Assembly (NCBI RefSeq): GCF_024519465.1
Contig: NZ_JALJRW010000001.1
Span: forward strand, 1-64,000
Source: Stenotrophomonas sp. Ste86
GTDB taxonomy: Bacteria > Pseudomonadota > Gammaproteobacteria > Xanthomonadales > Xanthomonadaceae
Length of the DNA stretch: 64,000 bases
Reading direction: 5' to 3'
Position 1 is the stretch's first letter; the number at the start of each line of letters is the position of its first letter. Below, piece after piece: positions 16,844 through 23,910 of this stretch. A model generated the notes under the pieces. That model was given only the letters and a program-made list of their open reading frames with translations, did not search any database and was not told the DNA's origin. The position numbers and the translations under genes were made by a program.

Positions 16844-17191
16844 TCAACCGGCCGGAAATCCTTTGAGTACGGATGCGGCGGCGGTGCCGACGCGATTGAA
16901 ATCCTCCGTCGCCCCCTGCATCATCGATTGCGCCTGATTGAGCACTTTTGCATATTTTTCGTCGCCCGTGGCCAGGTACTGGGCCATGGCCACGCCCGCC
17001 GCGGTGGTGGCGATGGTGGAGACGTTGCGCAGCGCATCGGCGGCGTCCTGCACGGCGATCGCCGCCGACTGGGCCACCGACTGGTAGGCCTTGCCCGCAC
17101 CGCTGGTGAGCACCACCTGGGGGCTCATGGTGGCGGTCTGCACCTGGTTGATGACGTCGATGACCTGGGCGTTGACGTTGCTCGGGTCCAT
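16844..17191 (-). CDS. RebB-like R-body protein (diverged, 115 residues)
   Basis: It starts MDPSNVNAQVIDVINQVQTATMSPQVVLTSGAGKAYQSVAQSAAIAVQDAADALRN in pieces that parallel the RebB pattern of the upstream genes: an N-terminal 'VNxQVxDxxxQ' segment, then an Ala-rich helix with an 'AVQDA' motif in the place of 'AAHNA'. It ends in a more polar tail (DEKYAKVLNQAQSMMQ). The ATG has an AGGAGTTC ribosome-binding site. It is likely a minor subunit or a polymerisation factor of the R-body; the family assignment is weaker than for the four tandem RebB genes. Confidence 0.65.
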   Translation of the reverse strand: MDPSNVNAQVIDVINQVQTATMSPQVVLTSGAGKAYQSVAQSAAIAVQDAADALRNVSTIATTAAGVAMAQYLATGDEKYAKVLNQAQSMMQGATEDFNRVGTAAASVLKGFPAG

Positions 17192-17238
17192 AAGAACTCC
17201 TCCAAGGACATGCGCAGGGGTGCGCTGTTACCGGTGCT

Positions 17239-17823
17239 TCAGGGGCGGGCATCCGCGTCGCCTGGATCGGCGTGGCGGGAGGGGGCAGGCGCGGAATCCG
17301 GGGCGGGACCCACGGCCGGGTCCGGACCGGGCGCAGGGTCGGGCACGGGACCGGGCGCGGACGCCGACGTACCTGCTGCAAGCACTTCGAGTGTATGCAG
17401 GTTGGCAGCGGCGGTCGCTGCATCGGCGCTGGCACCATGGGTCTGTGCCTGCAGGATGCCGATGGCGGTCATTCCTTCATTGGTGGCTGCCGCAATCACC
17501 GCCGCCGGCGAAGGCGGCGTGGGCTGCGGGCCGGGAAGCGGGAGGACATTGGGCGGCGTCGGCGGTGTCGGCGGTGGCGGGGGAGGCGGCGCGGGGAACG
17601 GGGCGTTGATCATTTTCGCACACGTGGCCGTGACCGCCGCGGCGCTGACCATGCCGCCGCCCTGCTGGCGGTTGACGGCGTTGTGCATGGCCGTACCCAG
17701 CGTCTCAAGCATCACTACATCCAGCATGCCAAACGCCTGCGAAGCGGCCTGGCCGGTGGTCAGGGCTGCCAGCGTGCTGACGCTGTCGACCATCTGGGTG
17801 TTGACCGTGTTGTCGTTGATCAT
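17239..17823 (-). CDS. RebB-like protein with proline-rich C-terminal region (194 residues)
   Basis: Residues 1-70 carry the RebB pattern: NTVNTQMVDSVSTL, then MLETLGTAMHNAVNRQQGG, where 'NA..NxQQ' matches the main RebB genes. Residues 74-105 are a polyproline segment (PAPPPPPPPTPPTPP), and the end (about 150-194) is again Pro/Ala/Gly/Asp-rich. Between them lies a second helical stretch (AAVIAAATNEGMTAIGILQAQ). RebB domains with disordered Pro-rich extensions are not the standard R-body subunit; the extension could be exposed on the ribbon or recruit cargo. The ATG overlaps the stop of the preceding 78-residue gene (ATGA). Confidence 0.68.
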   Translation of the reverse strand: MINDNTVNTQMVDSVSTLAALTTGQAASQAFGMLDVVMLETLGTAMHNAVNRQQGGGMVSAAAVTATCAKMINAPFPAPPPPPPPTPPTPPNVLPLPGPQPTPPSPAAVIAAATNEGMTAIGILQAQTHGASADAATAAANLHTLEVLAAGTSASAPGPVPDPAPGPDPAVGPAPDSAPAPSRHADPGDADARP

Positions 17824-18056
17824 GATGGAACCGCTCCCTTCTGGATGATCAGGGCCAGCACCTGGGCGAGGCTCGCGCCTGCCGTGACCTGGCCGCGCTG
17901 CTGGTTGGCCACGGCGTTCTGCATCGCCAGGCCGAGTGAGTCGGCCATCGCAAGATAGGTGGCCGACATCGCGAATGAAGGCGCCAACGCGATCGCCAAG
18001 GCCGACTCCGCGCTGGTGGCTTCCAGCAGGTAGGCAATGGCGGGCGAGGCGGCCAT
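17820..18056 (-). CDS. Small RebB-like protein (78 residues)
   Basis: The core SATYLAMADSLGLAMQNAVANQQRGQVTAGASLAQVL matches the 'NA..NQQ' segment of the RebB genes. The N-terminal half is unusually hydrophobic (YLLEATSAESALAIALAPSF). Its ATG lies eight bases after a strong hairpin (18065-18120), and I see no clear ribosome-binding site, so initiation may be weak or structure-controlled. An in-frame TGA directly upstream fixes the start at or after 18056. It overlaps the Pro-rich RebB-like gene by three bases. Confidence 0.62.
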   Translation of the reverse strand: MAASPAIAYLLEATSAESALAIALAPSFAMSATYLAMADSLGLAMQNAVANQQRGQVTAGASLAQVLALIIQKGAVPS

Positions 18057-18064
18057 GGATCAGA

Positions 18065-18120
18065 GGTCCGACGTGACGCCACCCAGGCTCGGGGCGCCGC
18101 GGTGGGCGTCACGCCGGACC
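18065..18120 (-). terminator. Strong intercistronic hairpin inside the reb cluster
   Basis: GGTCCGACGTGACGCCACC (18065-18083) pairs with GGTGGGCGTCACGCCGGACC (18101-18120), giving a stem of about 19 pairs with one mismatch and one bulge around a 17-base loop. It lies just after the last tandem rebB stop and ends eight bases before the next ATG. No U-tract follows, so it may act as partial terminator, mRNA-stabilising stem or translational block rather than a classical terminator. Confidence 0.6.
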
Positions 18121-18126
18121 GACACG

Positions 18127-18399
18127 TCAGCGCAGACCCAGGATTTCGCGGGTGGCCACGCCGTTGGAGGCGGTGTCGATCGCATACAAGGTCGACACCC
18201 CCTGGGTGGTCGAGGCCTGCATGGTCACGTAGGACTGCTGTTGGTTGTTGGTGGCGTTGTGCGCGGCGTTGGACAACGCCTGGCTGGTGGCCACGAACAG
18301 GTTGCCCATTGCGATGGCCGGTGCATCACCAAGAACCTTGGTGTTGACCTGCGACACCGAGTCGGTGATCTGGCTGTTGACGGCGGTAGGGAATGCCAT
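18127..18399 (-). CDS. RebB-family R-body protein, tandem copy 4
   Basis: A 90-residue R-body (refractile body) subunit: MAFPTAVNSQITDSVSQVNT, KVLGDAPAIAMGNLFVATSQ, ALSNAAHNATNNQQQSYVTM, then the Gly/Thr-rich end. R-body subunits polymerise into coiled cytoplasmic ribbons that unroll when triggered, for example by low pH in Caedibacter. AAGGAG precedes the ATG. This copy is the most diverged of the four tandem genes (LFVATSQALSN, YVTMQASTTQGVS) and the last before the hairpin. Confidence 0.85.
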   Translation of the reverse strand: MAFPTAVNSQITDSVSQVNTKVLGDAPAIAMGNLFVATSQALSNAAHNATNNQQQSYVTMQASTTQGVSTLYAIDTASNGVATREILGLR

Positions 18400-18460
18400 G
18401 GTGAAGACTCCTTGGGGTGGACGAAGCTACGGAAACGGAGACTGGCGGCCATCACTGCGA

Positions 18461-18727
18461 TCAGCCGAACGTCTTCCGGGTGGCGGCGCCGGTGGCGCCG
18501 GTATCGACTGCATAGAGCAGTGAAACGCCCATCGTGGTCGCGGCCTGCGCCGTGACATACATCTGCTGCTGGGCGAGGGTTGCGTTGTGGGCGGCGTTGG
18601 CCAGTGCCTGCGCCGTGGCCTGGTAGAGGCTGCCCATGGCCGTGGCAGGGGCAACCCCCAGCACCTGGAGGTTGGCCTGGGTGACCGAGTCGGTGACCTG
18701 GTCATTCACAGCGGTTGGAAATGCCAT
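18461..18727 (-). CDS. RebB-family R-body protein, tandem copy 3
   Basis: An 88-residue paralogue: MAFPTAVNDQVTDSVTQANL, QVLGVAPATAMGSLYQATAQ, ALANAAHNATLAQQQMYVTA, QAATTMGVSLLYAVDTG. It keeps the whole RebB pattern but differs at VLGVAPATAMGS, where the other copies have VLGDAPAIAxGN, and at LAQQQMYV. Such differences suggest specialised subunits rather than simple dosage copies. A GAGCTGAC-type ribosome-binding sequence precedes the ATG. Confidence 0.85.
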   Translation of the reverse strand: MAFPTAVNDQVTDSVTQANLQVLGVAPATAMGSLYQATAQALANAAHNATLAQQQMYVTAQAATTMGVSLLYAVDTGATGAATRKTFG

Positions 18728-18753
18728 GGGTCAGCTCCTTGCCCGGCGGCGCG

Positions 18754-19023
18754 TCAAGCGCCGAGGATCTGTTTGGTGGCCACGCCGGTGGTGGCCGTGT
18801 CGATCGAGTACAGGGTGGCCACGCCCATCGTGGTGGCTGCCTGGGCCGTCACGTAGGACTGCTGCTGCGCGTTGGTGGCGTTGTGGGCGGCGTTGGCCAG
18901 CGCCTGCGCGGTAGCCTGGTAGAGGTTGCCCATTGCGATGGCCGGCGCATCGCCGAGCACTTTGGTGTTGGCCTGGGTAACCGAATCGGTGATCTGGTCG
19001 TTGACGGACGTCGGGAATGCCAT
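18754..19023 (-). CDS. RebB-family R-body protein, tandem copy 2
   Basis: An 89-residue paralogue: MAFPTSVNDQITDSVTQANT, KVLGDAPAIAMGNLYQATAQ, ALANAAHNATNAQQQSYVTA, QAATTMGVATLYSIDTATTG. It is close to copy 1 over nearly its full length and probably is a main structural subunit. AAGGAGCACGAC lies before the ATG. The product has no signal peptide and should stay in the cytoplasm, as R-bodies do. Confidence 0.86.
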   Translation of the reverse strand: MAFPTSVNDQITDSVTQANTKVLGDAPAIAMGNLYQATAQALANAAHNATNAQQQSYVTAQAATTMGVATLYSIDTATTGVATKQILGA

Positions 19024-19067
19024 GTCGTGCTCCTTGAGGGTGGCGGATCAACAGCAATCAAACCGGA

Positions 19068-19358
19068 TCAGGAACCGAGCCCGCGCACGCGGGTGCTGAA
19101 GACTTCCTTGGTAGCCACAGCGGTGCTGGCGGTATCGATCGAGTACAGCGTGGCCACGCCCATGGTGGTGGCCGACTGCGCGGTCACATACGACTGTTGC
19201 TGGGCGTTGGTAGCGTTGTGGGCGGCGTTGGCCAACGCCTGCGAGGTGGCCTGGTAGAGGTTGCCCACCGCGATGGCGGGCGCGTCGCCCAGCACCTTGG
19301 TATTGACCTGGGTAACCGAATCGGTGATCTGGTCGTTTACCGCGGTTGGAAATGCCAT
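19068..19358 (-). CDS. RebB-family R-body protein, tandem copy 1 (first of the reb transcript)
   Basis: A 96-residue paralogue: MAFPTAVNDQITDSVTQVNT, KVLGDAPAIAVGNLYQATSQ, ALANAAHNATNAQQQSYVTA, QSATTMGVATLYSIDTASTA. It is the first gene of the tandem array on the minus strand, with TAGGAGCAGAAC before the ATG. The C-terminus is slightly longer and more basic (KEVFSTRVRGLGS) than in the other copies. The promoter should lie in the 290 bases between it and the terminator of the Nudix gene. Confidence 0.86.
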   Translation of the reverse strand: MAFPTAVNDQITDSVTQVNTKVLGDAPAIAVGNLYQATSQALANAAHNATNAQQQSYVTAQSATTMGVATLYSIDTASTAVATKEVFSTRVRGLGS

Positions 19359-19400
19359 GTTCTGCTCCTATGAAAGATGGAACTGCCTGGGGTCCAGTGT

Positions 19401-19438
19401 CACGGTGCATTGCGCCGAAGTGTCTGTGCGTCACCGTG
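19401..19438. promoter_or_regulatory. Spaced inverted repeat upstream of the first rebB gene
   Basis: CACGGTG (19401-19407) and CACCGTG (19432-19438) form an inverted pair 31 bases apart, about three helical turns, 43-80 bases upstream of the first rebB start. It could be a two-site operator for the locus regulator. No promoter hexamers could be assigned with confidence. Confidence 0.35.
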
Positions 19439-19583
19439 TATGCAGAGTAGAAACATCGCGGCGGCGTGGATTGGTGGAATCGACGAAGAATACGGCGGAT
19501 CTGGCGTGAAAGAGGGCGCTGCAACACGGGGAAAACGCGGGTGGGTGCAGGGCGCCCCCCAAAACACGCGCGGGACCTTAAAC

Positions 19584-19629
19584 GCAGCGGGGCTGCGCCG
19601 GGGTGGAAAACCCGGGGCAGCCCCGCTGC
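19584..19629 (-). terminator. Hairpin terminator after the Nudix gene
   Basis: GCAGCGGGGCTGC (19584-19596) pairs exactly with GCAGCCCCGCTGC (19617-19629), and an inner CCGGG/CCCGG pair extends the structure. It lies 22 bases beyond the stop of the Nudix gene and is followed on the minus strand by GTTTAAGG. It probably ends the amidoligase-Nudix transcript and separates it from the reb genes. Confidence 0.65.
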
Positions 19630-19651
19630 GGGAGGTATGGCGATGCTGGGC

Positions 19652-20602
19652 TCAGGGAACGGGAAGCCCCGCGATGTAACGCGCGATCGCGGCATACCAG
19701 TCGATGGACTGCGACCCTGCTTGCGGGACCTGCGGCAGGACGACGCTCTGCTGGACCCCCAGGACGTTGCAGATGTCGGCCTGCTCGACCAACTGCAGTC
19801 GATCCAGTTCCCAGTCCGCCACGCTGGTCGCGGTGGGCCTGCCCATCATGGCAGGGCGTCCGGCCAGGTTGGCGTTGAGGGTCGCCAGGGTGCCAGCGTC
19901 CACTTCAAGGGGGGCATCGAAGCAGACCAGCACGAATGAGACCCTGCCTGGCCGCGGCCCGAATTCGACGAGTGCGAACCTTGCAAATTCCGGGCCGAGT
20001 GGGGTGCCCGTCTCCTCGGCGAACTCGCGGCGGGCAGCCGGCTCGGCCGCCTCGCCCAGTCCCATGCGCCCGCCCGGCAGTGCCCATTGCCCGGCCTGGT
20101 TGACGAGCGTTTCCGGGCGCTGGGAAATCCAGGTTTCCAGCGCCAGCTGTGCCGCCGCGATGCGCCCGACCAGCCCGGCGTCGGGCCAAACGGTGATCGG
20201 CGGGGTCCCGAGCGGCGTCGCGGCAGCGAATCCGGCTGTCCTGGAGGCCCGGTCCGCCGCCGTCAGCACGGATGGAAGCGCAACCTGCAGCGCTTGAACC
20301 GTGTCGGCGCCGGCGGCCGTCGCGACCTGTGCCGAGGCATCCCTGACCGCATTGAGCGTGGTGGCGGCGGCCGGCGTGCTGCCCCAGGCCGATTGCGCTG
20401 CGGCAGCGGCATCGACCAGTAGCGTGCCCGCCTGGGCGGTCAGGTCCGCCCGGGCAGGCGAGGTGAGTGCAGCGGCCAGCAGGGCGGCAGCTTCCACCAC
20501 CAATGCTGGCGTGGCAATGCTGCTCCACCAGCTATTGGTGACGCGTTTGCGCGCGATCAACCATTGCGTTCCGGAACGTACCGCAGCGTAGGCTTGTGTC
20601 AT
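19652..20602 (-). CDS. Nudix hydrolase with a long Ala-rich insertion, R-body locus
   Basis: A 316-residue protein. The Nudix box is complete at residues 178-199: G(x5)E in GRMGLGE, then AAEPAARREFAEETG, preceded by GQWALPGG. The first Nudix strand appears to be the N-terminus (AYAAVRSGTQWLIARKR, 4-20), so about 140 residues of Ala-rich helical sequence (30-165) are inserted between strand and Nudix box. Nudix enzymes cleave nucleoside diphosphates linked to other groups; the substrate here is unknown. Start at 20602 has GAGGAGAG upstream; the longer open frame would run into the amidoligase gene. It follows that gene by 73 bases and is probably co-transcribed with it. Confidence 0.8.
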   Translation of the reverse strand: MTQAYAAVRSGTQWLIARKRVTNSWWSSIATPALVVEAAALLAAALTSPARADLTAQAGTLLVDAAAAAQSAWGSTPAAATTLNAVRDASAQVATAAGADTVQALQVALPSVLTAADRASRTAGFAAATPLGTPPITVWPDAGLVGRIAAAQLALETWISQRPETLVNQAGQWALPGGRMGLGEAAEPAARREFAEETGTPLGPEFARFALVEFGPRPGRVSFVLVCFDAPLEVDAGTLATLNANLAGRPAMMGRPTATSVADWELDRLQLVEQADICNVLGVQQSVVLPQVPQAGSQSIDWYAAIARYIAGLPVP

Positions 20603-20675
20603 CACGACTCTCCTCGGGGTGGGCAGCATGGGCGCTCCGCCGGACCACCCGGCGGGCTGCATGGGCATGGCGCAT

Positions 20676-22355
20676 TCAGTTGTTGCGGTGTTCAACCAGG
20701 TAACGGGCCGACTGCAGCGCGTTGCCGTCGGCGTCGGTGGTGATGGGGTCATACATCGTGTCGTAACGGGCTTCCCACGGCGGTACGCCGTCGCGTTCGA
20801 GGAAGCGCCGTTGGTTGCGGGGCGGCAGCGGATCAAGCACCCGGCCGTTCGGGTTCAGGCCGTCCAGATGGTTTGCGAGTGCCTCGGCCACCTGCTGCAC
20901 GCGGTTGCACAATTCGGCGCGCTTGCTGTGGCGATTGAAAAAGTCCAGATCGTTCCACTCGAGATTTTTGCGAAGCGGCTCCAGCCGCTCCAGAATCGTC
21001 CAGTCTTCCAGCGCGTAATCCCATATCCCACGTTCGCGCAATACGGTCGGCAGGTTCAGTACTGCCCACCGGTAGAGCGCCATGTCCTGGGTCTGCAACA
21101 CGTCCATCAACGACGCCTTCAACCAGAGCCCGGTGAGGTCTTTAAGCGCGCTGTGGTAGGGCGCCCAGTCGCGCGCGTGGCCGCTCAACGTCTCGCCCTG
21201 ATCTGCGTCGATGGCCTGGGTGGAACTGGCATTCCAGGCATCGCGTTGCATCTGCAGCTGCAACGGCTCACTCAGGCACGCCATGGCACCGGTCAGGACC
21301 TTGCTGGCCACCACGTGGAGCAGGGCGCACTTGGGCAACTGATCGGCATCCAGCGCATGGGCGCTGTCCAGGCCGCGCACGTTGAGGATGTAACTGCAGC
21401 AGGCACGCAGCAGCACGTGTCGCCAGTACCAAAGGCCCAGCTTGCGGTTGTGGCGCTCGCCTCGCAGTCGCCGGGTCTCATCGTTGCCGTCGAACAGCGC
21501 GTCGTAGTCGGGCATGCAGGTCTTGCGCAGCATGTAAAGGAAGTAGCCGCACAAGGTCATCGGCAGATTCATCTGCGAGGAGAAGCCGCTGGACCAGAAC
21601 TTGCTGTACTTGGCGAGGATGATGCCAGGTGTGTAGCCGCCCCAGTCGTGCTGCCGCAGCTGATGGCGGTAACGGGCGGCCGGAATGTTGATGCCGTCAT
21701 CAACGTTGTAGACGTTGATGGCATTGCCGACGTCGCCCCACGCTGCACAGGTGCACGTGGCCGGTGCCAGTGGCACGCCATCGTCGGCACGGGGTGTAAG
21801 GCGCAGGTGCCCATCACGCACCGCCCGGATGAGAAGCCCGCGCAGCTGGGGGGTGAAGCGTTGCTGCCAGTCAGCGAACGTGGTGGCGACAATGGCGTCG
21901 TCCTCCTCCATGTCGCCGTCGTCCTGCGGTGCTCGTACGGCCACCGACTCGGTCAGGATCTTGGCCAGTTCGGCCTTGAACCGGTAGGCGTTCCGGAGGG
22001 TGTCAAAGCGCAGGGGAGGGCTGACCAGCTCGAAGGTGTGATCCGAATCGGACTCTATCCGCCAAGCGCCGGGCTCTGCGAGATCCACCTTGCGCAGATC
22101 GTTGCCGACGGCGAGCGGGTCTGCATCGGTCCGCCACGGCTGCGCGTCGCCAGGCTGCAGCGTTGCGGCCACCACGTGAGTGAAGGCGAATATCGCACTG
22201 TCGTGCGTGCTGAACTCGATCTCCAGTCCGTAGGTGTTCCATGGCAGCGCCTCGCCGCCGGCGCCGACCTGGATATTGTTCATGACCAGATCCGCGACCG
22301 GCGGGTCGATACGGACGGTCCATCCGATGATGTCGTCGGGAGTGATGGTCAGCAT
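20676..22355 (-). CDS. Putative amidoligase-like protein (COOH-NH2 ligase fold), R-body locus
   Basis: A 559-residue protein. Residues 43-48 read GLEIEF, and residues 98-115 read WRIESDSDHTFELVSPPL. The combination 'G-x-E-x-E-F ... W-x-x-x-D-x-S/D ... E-L-V-S-P' is the signature of the amidoligase/glutamate-cysteine-ligase-like superfamily, which forms amide bonds at carboxylates using ATP. The remaining 440 residues include an acidic linker (DDGDMEEDDA) and a long helical region with RHNRKLGLWYWRHVLL and ALYRWAVLNLPTVLRERG; I recognise no further domain. No signal peptide. It is upstream of the Nudix gene and near the reb genes, so it may make or modify a molecule linked with R-bodies. Family membership rests on motif reading only. 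Confidence 0.6.
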   Translation of the reverse strand: MLTITPDDIIGWTVRIDPPVADLVMNNIQVGAGGEALPWNTYGLEIEFSTHDSAIFAFTHVVAATLQPGDAQPWRTDADPLAVGNDLRKVDLAEPGAWRIESDSDHTFELVSPPLRFDTLRNAYRFKAELAKILTESVAVRAPQDDGDMEEDDAIVATTFADWQQRFTPQLRGLLIRAVRDGHLRLTPRADDGVPLAPATCTCAAWGDVGNAINVYNVDDGINIPAARYRHQLRQHDWGGYTPGIILAKYSKFWSSGFSSQMNLPMTLCGYFLYMLRKTCMPDYDALFDGNDETRRLRGERHNRKLGLWYWRHVLLRACCSYILNVRGLDSAHALDADQLPKCALLHVVASKVLTGAMACLSEPLQLQMQRDAWNASSTQAIDADQGETLSGHARDWAPYHSALKDLTGLWLKASLMDVLQTQDMALYRWAVLNLPTVLRERGIWDYALEDWTILERLEPLRKNLEWNDLDFFNRHSKRAELCNRVQQVAEALANHLDGLNPNGRVLDPLPPRNQRRFLERDGVPPWEARYDTMYDPITTDADGNALQSARYLVEHRNN

Positions 22356-22778
22356 GCGGACACCCTGTGTTGGCGCTTGACCTGGGACGGTCAGCTTCAG
22401 GGCATGCTAGGAACGATGCGGCGGCAGGAATCGGCGCAAACGACGGGTAATGCGGCGGCGATGCGCCGATAGGTCCGAATGCGGTGGAATTGACGATATC
22501 GGGGCCGCGAATGGTGCGGCTGGCGGGCAGGCGGTGCTGGCCTTGCTGCTGGCCGGCGTCCGTTCCGAGGCGGTCGCGGTTGCTTTGCGCCGGGCCGAGA
22601 GGCTGCGGCGGCGCCAGGACGGCGGCGATGCGATGATGACGAAGTGGATCAACCGTGCGCCATCAGAGGCGCGCCGTCCTGCAGGCGCGTGGCGAAGACA
22701 TCCCAGCAAATGAGGCCATCAACATGAGGCGCGTGGGCGTTACTGTCGAGGCTGGGAAAGGTACCGAGGGAGTGCGAA
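22356..22778. other. Intergenic region between R-body and xylan loci
   Basis: About 420 bases with no confident gene. A plus-strand frame at 22450-22713 (87 residues) contains a plausible helical stretch, GQAVLALLLAGVRSEAVAVA, and could be a small or decaying gene, but lacks a ribosome-binding site and any recognisable family. The promoter of the amidoligase gene should lie at the left end (around 22360-22450). Confidence 0.35.
22450..22713 (+). CDS. Doubtful small open frame (87 residues)
   Basis: Ala/Arg-rich. The segment from residue 20 to 60 (AANGAAGGQAVLALLLAGVR...RRAERLRRRQ) looks helical, but the N-terminal residues look non-coding and there is no ribosome-binding site before the ATG. 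Neighbours give no hint. It could be a remnant. Confidence 0.2.
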   Translation: MRRRCADRSECGGIDDIGAANGAAGGQAVLALLLAGVRSEAVAVALRRAERLRRRQDGGDAMMTKWINRAPSEARRPAGAWRRHPSK

Positions 22779-23864
22779 TTAACTTCCCAATGGCCTCGAT
22801 ACGGACGCGCGCGTGATCAGCCGGTGCGCCAGCACATGGTTGACCGTGCCGCCTGCGGGGGAGGGTGGGCGGCGGATCTCGCGCAGCAGGATGTCGATGG
22901 CGGTGTCGGCCATCTCCGCCACCGGTTGATGGATCGTGGTGAGTTCGGGCCACACCATTGTCGACGCGAAGGTGTCGTCGAACCCCACCACCGAAAGATC
23001 ACCCGGCACCTCCAGGCCGCGACGATGCGCCACTGAAACAACCGCCGAGGCCATGTCATCGTTGCTGGCGAAGATCGCGCTGGGCGGCTGGGACAAGGTC
23101 AACAGCCGGTCAGCTGCCTCCAGTCCGGAGCGGTAGGTGAAGTACCCTGGCTGGACGAGTGCGTCGTCGTAGTGGAGGCCAGCGTCGGACAGCGCATCCC
23201 GGTAGCCCTGCCAGCGATGCGCACTGGCGGTCTGGTTCGGATCGCCTGTGATGTAGCCGATGCGGGTATGTCCGTGGGCGATCAGATGCGACACCATGTC
23301 GTGGCTTGCCTGGCGGTCATCGATGCGCACGCAGGAGATCCTGTCGCTGAAGTGGCTGGACGCGATGGACACCACGGCAACGCCGGCGGTGACGAATTCG
23401 TCGACGATGGCCTTCGATTCACACAGCGGTGGCGGAAGAATCACACCCGCCACGCTGCCGGAGAGCCGCCTTGCCGCCTCGCGACGTGCCTTGGCACCGA
23501 GCTCGTCCCACGCGGCGATCACCAGCTGCGCCGCTGCACGGGTAGACCCACGCAGCGCGCCCACCAGCAGTTCGCGCAGGTAGCTGGAGCTGGGATTGGT
23601 GTAGATCAGCGCAATGCAGGTGTGTTGCGCCGCGGCCAGCGCGCTTGCGGCCAGGTTGGGCCGGTAGTCCAGGTCGCGCACGCTTCGCATGACGCGCGCG
23701 CGGTTGTCTTCGCGCACGCCGGCATGGCCGTGGATGACGCGGGAAACGGTCATGGCAGATACGCCGGCATGCGCCGCGACGTCATCCATGGTGATGGCGC
23801 TGGCCTTGCGGCGGACCACTTTATGGCTGCTTTTCAAGAAATGGGTTCCTTTGCTGCGCTGCAT
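22779..23864 (-). CDS. xylR: LacI-family regulator of the xylan/xylose locus (XylR type)
   Basis: A 361-residue LacI/GalR repressor. The DNA-binding helices lie at residues 25-45 (MDDVAAHAGVSAMTVSRVI), with the hinge RPNLAASALA following. The sugar-binding core has IALIYTNPSSSYLRELLVG, GVILPPPLCES, ISCVRIDDRQA, AIFASNDDMASAVVSVAHRRGLEVP and DLSVVGFDDT. It is divergent from the TonB receptor gene, with the palindrome TGGTAGCGCTACCA 47 bases before its start, so it probably represses itself and the receptor until xylose or xylo-oligosaccharide is present. The symbol follows the Xanthomonas xylan regulator, which reads a near-identical 'xyl-box'. A paralogue lies at 37664-38719. Confidence 0.85.
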   Translation of the reverse strand: MQRSKGTHFLKSSHKVVRRKASAITMDDVAAHAGVSAMTVSRVIHGHAGVREDNRARVMRSVRDLDYRPNLAASALAAAQHTCIALIYTNPSSSYLRELLVGALRGSTRAAAQLVIAAWDELGAKARREAARRLSGSVAGVILPPPLCESKAIVDEFVTAGVAVVSIASSHFSDRISCVRIDDRQASHDMVSHLIAHGHTRIGYITGDPNQTASAHRWQGYRDALSDAGLHYDDALVQPGYFTYRSGLEAADRLLTLSQPPSAIFASNDDMASAVVSVAHRRGLEVPGDLSVVGFDDTFASTMVWPELTTIHQPVAEMADTAIDILLREIRRPPSPAGGTVNHVLAHRLITRASVSRPLGS

Positions 23865-23910
23865 GATGACAAGCGCAACCCTGGATGATTAGTCTGCGCC
23901 CGTGACGTGA

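Larger units (their letters stand above)
18127..19358 (-). repeat. Tandem array of four rebB paralogues
   Basis: Four genes of 267-291 bases are arranged head to tail with spacers of 26-61 bases. They share long identical protein blocks (FPTxVN, ITDSV, ALANAAHNAT, QQQ, TTMGV). The array arose by duplication and is prone to unequal crossing-over, so copy number may vary between strains and short-read assemblies may collapse it. Confidence 0.75.

Noticed and set aside
18127..19358. CRISPR-like repeat array
   Set aside because: The periodicity of about 300 bases comes from duplicated rebB genes, not short repeats with spacers.
13728..19358. Sigma-54 promoter control of the reb genes
   Set aside because: The regulator lacks the GAFTGA loop, and I found no GG-N10-GC element with the right context before the first rebB gene.
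20619..22472. 617-codon plus-strand frame opposite the amidoligase gene
   Set aside because: The minus-strand frame has a proper start, motifs and an operon partner; the plus frame has no ribosome-binding site or recognisable pattern.
22407..22709. 100-codon minus-strand frame between the amidoligase and LacI genes
   Set aside because: There is no ribosome-binding site, the composition is unlikely (Arg/Ser/Pro), and there is no pattern.
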